64,000 bases of DNA. Origin: Membranipora membranacea. Taxonomy: Eukaryota > Bryozoa > Gymnolaemata > Cheilostomatida > Membraniporidae. Position 1 is the first letter of the stretch; each line of letters starts with the position of its first letter. Location of the stretch: assembly GCA_914767715.1 (NCBI GenBank), contig OU612073.1, positions 8,866,001 through 8,930,000 on the forward strand, in the 5' to 3' direction. The notes under the pieces were generated by a model. The model searched no databases. It was given only the letters and a program-made list of their open reading frames with translations, and was not told the origin of the DNA. Made by a program: the position numbers and the translations under genes. Shown piece after piece: positions 52,464 to 63,181 of the stretch.

Positions 52464-54159
52464 TAAAGTCAGCTTAATTACCCCCCTATTAAACCGATGA
52501 TTCCAATATTCTGGATTTAGAATAAGGCCGATAAGAGCTTGAACTGGTCGGAGTTTGATAAAGATTCGACAGAGTTTTCATTTTTGAATGGTGGCCTATG
52601 GCATGGTTTTTTTAGGCAAAAGTGACCCTAATTAAAACGGACGCTGACGGAGAATGAAAAGTCACAGAGCCAAACGGTTTGCAGATTCGAGATAAGCAGG
52701 AGTTGCTCCTCATCGTGAGGTGAGTTAGAAGCAAATCTATTTTTTGATCCGAGCGAAATAAAAGCGTGATACCCACCCTTGGTATAATTTTGCAAATTTA
52801 GAGTCAGCTTAATTACCCCCCTATTAAACCGATGATTTCAATATTCTGGATTTAGAATAAGGCCGATAAGAGCTTGAACTGGTCGGAGTTTGATAAAGAT
52901 TCGACAGAGTTTTCATTTTTGAATGGTGGCGTATGGCATGTTTTTTTTAAGCAAAAGTGACCCTAATTAAAACGGACGCTGACGGAGAATGAAAAGTCAC
53001 AGAGCCAAACGGTTTGCAGATTCGAGATAAGCAGGAGTTGCTCCTCATCGTGAGGTGAGTTAGAAGCAAATCTATTTTTTGATCCGAGCGAAAAAAAAGC
53101 GTGATACCCACCCTTGGTATAATTTTGCAAATTTAAAGTCAGCTTAATTACCCCCCTATTAAACCGATGATTCCAACATTCTGGATTTAGAATAAGGCCG
53201 ATGAGAGCTTGAACTGGTCGGAGTTTGATAAAGATTCGACAGAGTTTTCATTTTTGAATGGTGGCGTATGGCATGTTTTTTTTTAGCAAAAGCGACCCTA
53301 ATTAAAACGGACGCTGACGGAGAATGAAAAGCCACAGAGCCAAACGGTTTGCAGATTCGAGATAAGCAGGAGTTGCTCCTCATCGTGAGGTGAGTTAGAA
53401 GCAAATCTATTTTTTGATCCGAGCGAAAAAAAAGCGTGATACCCACCCTTGGTATAATTCTGCAAATTTAAAGTCAGCTTAATTACCCCCTATTAAACCG
53501 ATGATTCCAATATTCTGGATTTAGAATAAGGCCGATAAGAGCTTGAACTGGTCGGAGTTTGATAAAGATTCGACAGAGTTTTCATTTTTGAATGGTGGCG
53601 TATGGCATGTTTTTTTAAGCAAAAGTGACCCTAATTAAAACGGACGCTGACGGAGAATGAAAAGCCACAGAGCCAAACGGTTTGCAGATTCGAGATAAGC
53701 AGGAGTTGCTCCTCATCGTGAGGTGAGTTAGAAGCAAATCTATTTTTTGATCCGAGCGAAAAAAAAGCGTGATACCCACCCTAGGTAAAATTTTGCAAAT
53801 TTAAAGTCAGCTTAATTACCCCCCTATTAAACCTATGATTTCAATATTCTGGATTTAGAATAAGGCCGATAAGAGCTTGAACTGGTCGGAGTTTGATAAA
53901 GATTCGACAGAGTTTTCATTTTTGAATGGTGGCGTATGGCATGTTTTTTTTAATTAAAAGTGACCCTAATTAAAACGGACGCTGACAGAGAATGAAAAGC
54001 CACAGAGCCAATTGGTTTGCAGATTCGAAATACAGGAGTTGCTCCTCATCGTGAGGTGAGTTAGAAGCAAATCTATTTTTTGATCCGAGCGAAAAAAAAG
54101 CGTGATACCCACCCTAGGTAAAATTTTGCAAATTTAAAGTCAGCTTAATTACCCCCCTA

Positions 54160-55496
54160 TTAAACCTATGATTTCAATATTCTGGATTTAGAATAAGGCC
54201 GATAAGAGCTTGAACTGGTCGGAGTTTGATAAAGATTCGACAGAGTTTTCATTTTTGAATGGTGGCGTATGGCATGTTTTTTTTTAGCAAAAGCGACCCT
54301 AATTAAAACGGACGCTGACGGAGAATGAAAAGCCACAGAGCCAAACGGTTTGCAGATTCGAGATAAGCAGGAGTTGCTCCTCATCGTGAGGTGAGTTAGA
54401 AGCAAATCTATTTTTTGATCCGAGCGAAAAAAAAGCGTGATACCCACCCTTGGTATAATTTTCAAATTTAAAGTCAGCTTAATTACCCCCTATTAAACCG
54501 ATGATTTCAATATTCTGGATTTAGAATAAGGCCGATAAGAGCTTGAACTGGTCGGAGTTTGATAAAGATTCGACAGAGTTTTCATTTTTGAATGGTGGCG
54601 TATGGCATGTTTTTTTTAAGCAAAAGTGACCCTAGTTAAAACGGACGCTGACGGAGAATGAAAAGTCACAGAGCCAAACGGTTTGCAGATTCGAGATAAG
54701 CAGGAGTTGCTCCTCATCGTGAGGTGAGTTAGAAGCAAATCTATTTTTTGATCCGAGAGAAAAAAAAGCGTGATACCCACCCTTGGTATAATTTTGCAAA
54801 TTTAGAGTCAGCTTAATTACCCCCCTATTAAACCGATGATTTCAATATTCTGGATTTAGAATAAGGCCGATAAGAGCTTGAACTGGTCGGAGTTTGATAA
54901 AGATTCGACAGAGTTTTCATTTTTGAATGGTGGCGTATGGCATGTTTTTTTTAAGCAAAAGTGACCCTAATTAAAACGGACGCTGACGGAGAATGAAAAG
55001 CCACAGAGCCAAACGGTTTGCAGATTCGAGACAAGCAGGAGTTGCTCCTCATCGTGAGGTGAGTTGGAAGCAAATCTATTTTTTGATCCGAGCGGAAAAA
55101 AAAGCGTGATACCCGTCCTTGGTATAATTTTGCAAATTTAAAGTCAGCTTAATTACCCCCCTATTAAACCAATGATTTCAATATTCTGGATTTAGAATAA
55201 GGCCGATAAGAGCTTGAACTGGTCGGAGTTTGATAAAGATTCGACAGAGTTTTCATTTTTGAATGGTGGCGTATGGCATGTTTTTTTTAAGCAAAAGTGA
55301 CCCTAATTAAAACGGACGCTGACGGAGAATGAAAAGCCACAGAGCCAATTGGTTTGCAGATTCGAAATACAGGAGTTGCTCCTCATCGTGAGGTGAGTTA
55401 GAAGCAAATCTATTTTTTGATCCGAGCGAAAAAAAAGCGTGATACCCACCCTAGGTAAAATTTTGCAAATTTAAAGTCAGCGTAATTACCCCCCTA
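54160..55496. repeat. Higher-order repeat copy 1 (beta-gamma-delta-alpha)
   Basis: The four units begin at 54160 (beta), 54493 (gamma), 54828 (delta) and 55164 (alpha), total 1,337 bp. Delta starts with CATG plus T8, and gamma ends GATTTCAAT. It belongs to the same subfamily as the copies at 58503 and 62178. Confidence 0.88.
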
Positions 55497-55829
55497 TTAA
55501 ACCTATGATTTCAATATTCTGGATTTAGAATAAGGCCGATAAGAGCTTGAACTGGTCGGAGTTTGATAAAGATTCGACAGAGTTTTCATTTTTGAATGGT
55601 GGCGTATGGCATGTTTTTTTTAAGCAAAAGTGACCCTAATTAAAACGGACGCTGACGGAGAATAAAAAGCCACAGAGCCAATTGGTTTGCAGATTCGAAA
55701 TACAGGAGTTGCTCCTCATCGTGAGGTGAGTTAGAAGCAAATCTATTTTTTGATCCGAGCGAAAAAAAAGCGTGAAACCCACCCTAGGTAAAATTTTGCA
55801 AATTTAAAGTCAGCTTAATTACCCCCCTA
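55497..55829. repeat. Supernumerary alpha monomer (333 bp)
   Basis: An extra alpha unit follows the alpha of copy 1. It carries AATAAAAAGCC in place of AATGAAAAGCC and GTGAAACCC in place of GTGATACCC. It breaks the four-unit register, giving 1,670 bp between successive beta frames. Confidence 0.85.
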
Positions 55830-57165
55830 TTAAACCTATGATTTCAATATTCTGGATTTAGAATAAGGCCGATAAGAGCTTGAACTGGTCGGAGTTTGAT
55901 AAAGATTCGACAGAGTTTTCATTTTTGAATGGTGGCGTATGGCATGTTTTTTTTTAGCAAAAGCGACCCTAATTAAAACGGACGCTGACGGAGAATGAAA
56001 AGCCACAGAGCCAAACGGTTTGCAGATTCGAGATAAGCAGGAGTTGCTCCTCATCGTGAGGTGAGTTAGAAGCAAATCTATTTTTTGATCCGAGCGAAAA
56101 AAAAGCGTGATACCCACCCTTGGTATAATTTTCAAATTTAAAGTCAGCTTAATTACCCCCTATTAAACCGATGATTTCAATATTCTGGATTTAGAATAAG
56201 GCCGATAAGATCTTGAACTGGTCGGAGTTTGATAAAGATTCGACAGAGTTTTCATTTTTGAATGGTGGCGTATGGCATGTTTTTTTAAGCAAAAGTGACC
56301 CTAGTTAAAACGGACGCTGACGGAGAATGAAAAGTCACAGAGCCAAACGGTTTGCAGATTCGAGATAAGCAGGAGTTGCTCCTCATCGTGAGGTGAGTTA
56401 GAAGCAAATCTATTTTTTGATCCGAGAGAAAAAAAAGCGTGATACCCACCCTTGGTATAATTTTGCAAATTTAGAGTCAGCTTAATTACCCCCCTATTAA
56501 ACCGATGATTTTAATATTCTGGATGTAGAATAAGGCCGATAAGAGCTTGAACTGGTCGGAGTTTGATAAAGATTCGACAGAGTTTTCATTTTTGAATGGT
56601 GGCGTATGGCATATTTTTTTTAAGCAAAAGTGACCCTAATTAAAACGGACGCTGACGGAGAATGAAAAGCCACAGAGCCAAACGGTTTGCAGATTCGAGA
56701 CAAGCAGGAGTTGCTCCTCATCGTGAGGTGAGTTGGAAGCAAATCTATTTTTTGATCCGAGCGGAAAAAAAAGCGTGATACCCGTCCTTGGTAAAATTTT
56801 GCAAATTTAAAGTCAGCGTAATTACCCCCCTATTAAACCTATGATTTCAATATTCTGGATTTAGAATAAGGCCGATAAGAGCTTGAACTGGTCGGAGTTT
56901 GATAAAGATTCGACAGAGTTTTCATTTTTGAATGGTGGCGTATGGCATGTTTTTTTTAAGCAAAAGTGACCCTAATTAAAACGGACGCTGACGGAGAATG
57001 AAAAGCCACAGAGCCAATTGGTTTGCAGATTCGAAATACAGGAGTTGCTCCTCATCGTGAGGTGAGTTAGAAGCAAATCTATTTTTTGATCCGAGCGAAA
57101 AAAAAGCGTGATACCCACCCTAGGTAAAATTTTGCAAATTTAAAGTCAGCTTAATTACCCCCCTA
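55830..57165. repeat. Higher-order repeat copy 2, with a delta/alpha chimeric unit
   Basis: The units start at 55830 (beta), 56163 (gamma, T7), 56497 (chimera) and 56833 (alpha), total 1,336 bp. The third unit is delta through TACCCGTCCTTGG, then alpha from GGTAAAATT to AACCTATG, so a recombination point lies near 56785-56800. It begins CATATTTT and follows GATTTTAAT. Confidence 0.87.
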
Positions 57166-58502
57166 TTAAACCTATGATTTCAATATTCTGGATTTAGAAT
57201 AAGGCCGATAAGAGCTTGAACTGGTCGGAGTTTGATAAAGATTCGACAGAGTTTTCATTTTTGAATGGTGGCGTATGGCATGTTTTTTTTTAGCAAAAGC
57301 GACCCTAATTAAAACGGACGCTGACGGAGAATGAAAAGCCACAGAGCCAAACGGTTTGCAGATTCGAGATAAGCAGGAGTTGCTCCTCATCGTGAGGTGA
57401 GTTAGAAGCAAATCTATTTTTTGATCCGAGCGAAAAAAAAGCGTGATACCCACCCTTGGTATAATTTTCAAATTTAAAGTCAGCTTAATTACCCCCTATT
57501 AAACCGATGATTTCAATATTCTGGATTTAGAATAAGGCCGATAAGATCTTGAACTGGTCGGAGTTTGATAAAGATTCGACAGAGTTTTCATTTTTGAATG
57601 GTGGCGTATGGCATGTTTTTTTAAGCAAAAGTGACCCTAGTTAAAACGGACGCTGACGGAGAATGAAAAGTCACAGAGCCAAACGGTTTGCAGATTCGAG
57701 ATAAGCAGGAGTTGCTCCTCATCGTGAGGTGAGTTAGAAGCAAATCTATTTTTTGATCCGAGAGAAAAAAAAGCGTGATACCCACCCTTGGTATAATTTT
57801 GCAAATTTAGAGTCAGCTTAATTACCCCCCTATTAAACCGATGATTTTAATATTCTGGATTTAGAATAAGGCCGATAAGAGCTTGAACTGGTCGGAGTTT
57901 GATAAAGATTCGACAGAGTTTTCATTTTTGAATGGTGGCGTATGGCATATTTTTTTTAAGCAAAAGTGACCCTAATTAAAACGGACGCTGACGGAGAATG
58001 AAAAGCCACAGAGCCAAACGGTTTGCAGATTCGAGACAAGCAGGAGTTGCTCCTCATCGTGAGGTGAGTTGGAAGCAAATCTATTTTTTGATCCGAGCGG
58101 AAAAAAAAACCGTGATACCCGTCCTTGGTATAATTTTGCAAATTTAAAGTCAGCTTAATTACCCCCCTATTAAACCAATGATTTCAATATTCTGGATTTA
58201 GAATAAGGCCGATAAGAGCTTGAACTGTTCGGAGTTTGATAAAGATTCGACAGAGTTTTCATTTTTGAATGGTGGCGTATGGCATGTTTTTTTTAAGCAA
58301 AAGTGACCCTAATTAAAACGGACGCTGACGGAGAATAAAAAGCCACAGAGCCAATTGGTTTGCAGATTCGAAATACAGGAGTTGCTCCTCATCGTGAGGT
58401 GAGTTAGAAGCAAATCTATTTTTTGATCCGAGCGAAAAAAAAGCGTGATACCCACCCTAGGTAAAATTTTGCAAATTTAAAGTCAGCTTAATTACCCCCC
58501 TA
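57166..58502. repeat. Higher-order repeat copy 3 (beta-gamma-delta-alpha)
   Basis: The units start at 57166, 57499 (gamma, T7), 57833 (delta, 337 bp with A9 and ACCGTG) and 58170 (alpha with AATAAAAAGCC). Total 1,337 bp. It shares GATTTTAAT and CATATTTT with copies at 55830 and 60841, marking a second subfamily. Confidence 0.88.
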
Positions 58503-59841
58503 TTAAACCTATGATTTCAATATTCTGGATTTAGAATAAGGCCGATAAGAGCTTGAACTGGTCGGAGTTTGATAAAGATTCGACAGAGTTTTCATTTTTG
58601 AATGGTGGCGTATGGCATGTTTTTTTTTAGCAAAAGCGACCCTAATTAAAACGGACGCTGACGGAGAATGAAAAGCCACAGAGCCAAACGGTTTGCAGAT
58701 TCGAGATAAGCAGGAGTTGCTCCTCATCGTGAGGTGAGTTAGAAGCAAATCTATTTTTTGATCCGAGCGAAAAAAAAGCGTGATACCCACCCTTGGTATA
58801 ATTTTCAAATTTAAAGTCAGCTTAATTACCCCCTATTAAACCGATGATTTCAATATTCTGGATTTAGAATAAGGCCGATAAGAGCTTGAACTGGTCGGAG
58901 TTTGATAAAGATTCGACAGAGTTTTCATTTTTGAATGGTGGCGTATGGCATGTTTTTTTTAAGCAAAAGTGACCCTAATTAAAACGGACGCTGACGGAGA
59001 ATGAAAAGTCACAGAGCCAAACGGTTTGCAGATTCGAGATAAGCAAGAGTTGCTCCTCATCGTGAGGTGAGTTAGAAGCAAATCTTTTTTTTGATCCGAG
59101 AGAAAAAAAAGCGTGATACCCACCCTTGGTATAATTTTGCAAATTTAGAGTCAGCTTAATTACCCCCCTATTAAACCGATGATTTCAATATTCTGGATTT
59201 AGAATAAGGCCGATAAGAGCTTGAACTGGTCGGAGTTTGATAAAGATTCGACAGAGTTTTCATTTTTGAATGGTGGCGTATGGCATGTTTTTTTTAAGCA
59301 AAAGTGACCCTAATTAAAACGGACGCTGACGGAGAATGAAAAGCCACAGAGCCAAACGGTTTGCAGATTCGAGACAAGCAGGAGTTGCTCCTCATCGTGA
59401 GGTGAGTTGGAAGCAAATCTATTTTTTGATCCGAGCGGAAAAAAAAGCGTGATACCCGTCCTTGGTATAATTTTGCAAATTTAAAGTCAGCTTAATTACC
59501 CCCCTATTAAACCGATGATTTCAATATTCTGGATTTAGAATAAGGCCGATAAGAGCTTGAACTGGTCGGAGTTTGATAAAGATTCGACAGAGTTTTCATT
59601 TTTGAATGGTGGCGTATGGCATGTTTTTTTTAGCAAAAGCGACCCTAATTAAAACGGACGCTGACGGAGAATGAAAAGCCACAGAGCCAAACGGTTTGCA
59701 GATTCGAGATAAGCAGGAGTTGCTCCTCATCGTGAGGTGAGTTAGAAGCAAATCTATTTTTTGATCCGAGCGGAAAAAAAAGCGTGATACCCGTCCTTGG
59801 TATAATTTTGCAAATTTAAAGTCAGCTTAATTACCCCCCTA
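58503..59841. repeat. Higher-order repeat copy 4, fourth unit a beta/delta chimera
   Basis: The units start at 58503 (beta), 58836 (gamma with CTTTTTTTTGATCC), 59171 (delta ending AACCGATG) and 59507. The last unit has beta features first (TAGCAAAAGCGACC, AAACGG, GAGATAAGC, GAGTTAGAAG) and delta features after (GAGCGG plus A8, TACCCGTCC, AACCAATG). The exchange point lies between about 59750 and 59772. Confidence 0.86.
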
Positions 59842-60840
59842 TTAAACCAATGATTTCAATATTCTGGATTTAGAATAAGGCCGATAAGAGCTTGAACTGG
59901 TCGGAGTTTGATAAAGATTCGACAGAGTTTTCATTTTTGAATGGTGGCGTATGGCATGTTTTTTTTAAGCAAAAGTGACCCTAATTAAAACGGACGCTGA
60001 CGGAGAATGAACAGCCACAGAGCCAATTGGTTTGCAGATTCGAAATACAGGAGTTGCTCCTCATCGTGAGGTGAGTTAGAAGCAAATCTATTTTTTGATC
60101 CGAGCGAAAAAAAAGCGTGATACCCACCCTAGGTAAAATTTTGCAAATTTAAAGTCAGCGTAATTACCCCCCTATTAAACCTATGATTTCAATATTCTGG
60201 ATTTAGAATAAGGCCGATAAGAGCTTGAACTGGTCGGAGTTTGATAAAGATTCGACAGAGTTTTCATTTTTGAATGGTGGCGTATGGCATGTTTTTTTTA
60301 AGCAAAAGTGACCCTAATTAAAACGGACGCTGACGGAGAATGAAAAGCCACAGAGCCAATTGGTTTGCAGATTCGAAATACAGGAGTTGCTCCTCATCGT
60401 GAGGTGAGTTAGAAGCAAATCTATTTTTTGATCCGAGCGAAAAAAAAGCGTGATACCCACCCTAGGTAAAATTTTGCAAATTTAAAGTCAGCTTAATTAC
60501 CCCCCTATTAAACCTATGATTTCAATATTCTGGATTTAGAATAAGGCCGATAAGAGCTTGAACTGGTCGGAGTTTGATAAAGATTCGACAGAGTTTTCAT
60601 TTTTGAATGGTGGCGTATGGCATGTTTTTTTTTAGCAAAAGTGACCCTAATTAAAACGGACGCTGACGGAGAATGAAAAGCCACAGAGCCAATTGGTTTG
60701 CAGATTCGAAATACAGGAGTTGCTCCTCATCGTGAGGTGAGTTAGAAGCAAATCTATTTTTTGATCCGAGCGAAAAAAAAGCGTGATACCCACCCTAGGT
60801 AAAATTTTGCAAATTTAAAGTCAGCTTAATTACCCCCCTA
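59842..60840. repeat. Run of three alpha-type monomers
   Basis: Three 333-bp units start at 59842, 60175 and 60508, all with GCCAATTGG, CGAAATACAGG and GGTAAAATT. The third has the T9-A run of beta followed by GTGACC and the alpha body, so it is an exchange product as well. The run explains the 2,338-bp gap between the frames at 58509 and 60847. Confidence 0.86.
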
Positions 60841-62177
60841 TTAAACCTATGATTTCAATATTCTGGATTTAGAATAAGGCCGATAAGAGCTTGAACTGGT
60901 CGGAGTTTGATAAAGATTCGACAGAGTTTTCATTTTTGAATGGTGGCGTATGGCATGTTTTTTTTTAGCAAAAGCGACCCTAATTAAAACGGACGCTGAC
61001 GGAGAATGAAAAGCCACAGAGCCAAACGGTTTGCAGATTCGAGATAAGCAGGAGTTGCTCCTCATCGTGAGGTGAGTTAGAAGCAAATCTATTTTTTGAT
61101 CCGAGCGAAAAAAAAGCGTGATACCCACCCTTGGTATAATTTACAAATTTAAAGTCAGCTTAATTACCCCCTATTAAACCGATGATTTCAATATTCTGGA
61201 TTTAGAATAAGGCCGATAAGAGCTTGAACTGGTCGGAGTTTGATAAAGATTCGACAGAGTTTTCATTTTTGAATGGTGGCGTATGGCATGTTTTTTTTAA
61301 GCAAAAGTGACCCTAGTTAAAACGGACGCTGACGGAGAATGAAAAGTCACAGAGCCAAACGGTTTGCAGATTCGAGATAAGCAGGAGTTGCTCCTCATCG
61401 TGAGGTGAGTTAGAAGCAAATCTATTTTTTGATCCGAGAGAAAAAAAAGCGTGATACCCACCCTTGGTATAATTTTGCAAATTTAGAGTCAGCTTAATTA
61501 CCCCCCTATTAAACCGATGATTTTAATATTCTGGATTTAGAATAAGGCCGATAAGAGCTTGAACTGGTCGGAGTTTGATAAAGATTCGACAGAGTTTTCA
61601 TTTTTGAATGGTGGCGTATGGCATATTTTTTTTAAGCAAAAGTGACCCTAATTAAAACGGACGCTGACGGAGAATGAAAAGCCACAGAGCCAAACGGTTT
61701 GCAGATTCGAGACAAGCAGGAGTTGCTTCTCATCGTGAGGTGAGTTGGAAGCAAATCTATTTTTTGATCCGAGCGGAAAAAAAAGCGTGATACCCGTCCT
61801 TGGTATAATTTTGCAAATTTAAAGTCAGCTTAATTACCCCCCTATTAAACCAATGATTTCAATATTCTGGATTTAGAATAAGGCCGATAAGAGCTTGAAC
61901 TGGTCGGAGTTTGATAAAGATTCGACAGAGTTTTCATTTTTGAATGGTGGCGTATGGCATGTTTTTTTTAAGCAAAAGTGACCCTAATTAAAACGGACGC
62001 TGACGGAGAATGAAAAGCCACAGAGCCAATTGGTTTGCAGATTCGAAATACAGGAGTTGCTCCTCATCGTGAGGTGAGTTAGAAGCAAATCTATTTTTTG
62101 ATCCGAGCGAAAAAAAAGCGTGATACCCACCCTAGGTAAAATTTTGCAAATTTAAAGTCAGCTTAATTACCCCCCTA
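60841..62177. repeat. Higher-order repeat copy 5 (beta-gamma-delta-alpha)
   Basis: This copy has the four types in order and is 1,337 bp long. Beta has TTTACAAATT in place of TTTTCAAATT. Gamma ends GATTTTAAT and delta begins CATATTTT, as in copies 2 and 3. Delta has GCTTCTCATC, a private change. Confidence 0.88.
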
Positions 62178-63181
62178 TTAAACCTATGATTTCAATATTC
62201 TGGATTTAGAATAAGGCCGATAAGAGCTTGAACTGGTCGGAGTTTGATAAAGATTCGACAGAGTTTTCATTTTTGAATGGTGGCGTATGGCATGTTTTTT
62301 TTTAGCAAAAGCGACCCTAATTAAAACGGACGCTGACGGAGAATGAAAAGCCACAGAGCCAAACGGTTTGCAGATTCGAGATAAGCAGGAGTTGCTCCTC
62401 ATCGTGAGGTGAGTTAGAAGCAAATCTATTTTTTGATCCGAGCGAAAAAAAAGCGTGATACCCACCCTTGGTAAAATTTTCAAATTTAAAGTCAGCTTAA
62501 TTACCCCCTATTAAACCGATGATTTCAATATTCTGGATTTAGAATAAGGCCGATAAGAGCTTGAACTGGTCGGAGTTTGATAAAGATTCGACAGAGTTTT
62601 CATTTTTGAATGGTGGCGTATGGCATGTTTTTTTTAAGCAAAAGTGACCCTAATTAAAACGGACGCTGACGGAGAATGAAAAGTCACAGAGCCAAACGGT
62701 TTGCAGATTCGAGATAAGCAGGAGTTGCTCCTCATCGTGAGGTGAGTTAGAAGCAAATCTTTTTTTTGATCCGAGAGAAAAAAAAGCGTGATACCCACCC
62801 TTGGTATAATTTTGCAAATTTAGAGTCAGCTTAATTACCCCCCTATTAAACCGATGATTTCAATATTCTGGATTTAGAATAAGGCCGATAAGAGCTTGAA
62901 CTGGTCGGAGTTTGATAAAGATTCGACAGAGTTTTCATTTTTGAATGGTGGCGTATGGCATGTTTTTTTTAAGCAAAAGTGACCCTAATTAAAACGGACG
63001 CTGACGGAGAATGAAAAGCCACAGAGCCAAACGGTTTGCAGATTCGAGACAAGCAGGAGTTGCTCCTCATCGTGAGGTGAGTTGGAAGCAAATCTATTTT
63101 TTGATCCGAGCGGAAAATAAAGCGTGATACCCGTCCTTGGTATAATTTTGCAAATTTAAAGTCAGCTTAATTACCCCCCTA
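62178..63181. repeat. Last, incomplete higher-order repeat copy (beta-gamma-delta)
   Basis: The units start at 62178 (beta, with GGTAAAATTTTC), 62511 (gamma with T8 GATCC) and 62846 (delta with GCGGAAAATAAAG). The expected alpha is absent; an ordinary A-type monomer follows at 63182, marking the edge of domain 2. Confidence 0.87.

Larger units (their letters stand above)
1..53492. repeat. Satellite domain 1: mosaic of A-type and B-type monomers
   Basis: This domain is built mainly from two monomer classes that often, but not strictly, alternate. A-type has a T9 run, one A, then GCAAAAGCGACC. B-type has T8, AA, then GCAAAAGTGACC, and often TCACAGAGCC or CCGATTAG. A-type units are spaced mostly 335, 670 or 1005 bp apart. 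Nearly all units are 335 bp, with scattered 337-bp units (CACTTTTTC replacing CATG plus the T run) and 334-bp units (T7, or one C lost from the C6 run). Diagnostic variants recur in blocks that define the segmental duplications listed separately. No monomer here shows the combined AATTGG / CGAAATACAGG signature of domain 2. Confidence 0.9.
53493..63181. repeat. Satellite domain 2: four-monomer higher-order repeat array (~1,337 bp)
   Basis: Here four distinct monomer types follow in fixed order. Beta (333 bp): T9-A, TTTTCAAATT with G lost, C5 run. Gamma (335 or 334 bp): CCTAGTTAAAAC, TCACAGAGCC, GATCCGAGAG, TTTAGAGTC. Delta (336 or 337 bp): GAGACAAGCAGG, GAGTTGGAAG, GAGCGG plus A8, TACCCGTCC, AACCAATG. 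Alpha (333 bp): GCCAATTGG, CGAAATACAGG, CCTAGGTAAAATT, AACCTATG. The lengths sum to about 1,337 bp, which matches the observed spacing of the reading frames at 55836, 57172, 58509 and of 60847-62184. Alpha and delta signatures are absent from domain 1. The first two monomers (53493-54159) are transitional. Confidence 0.92.
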
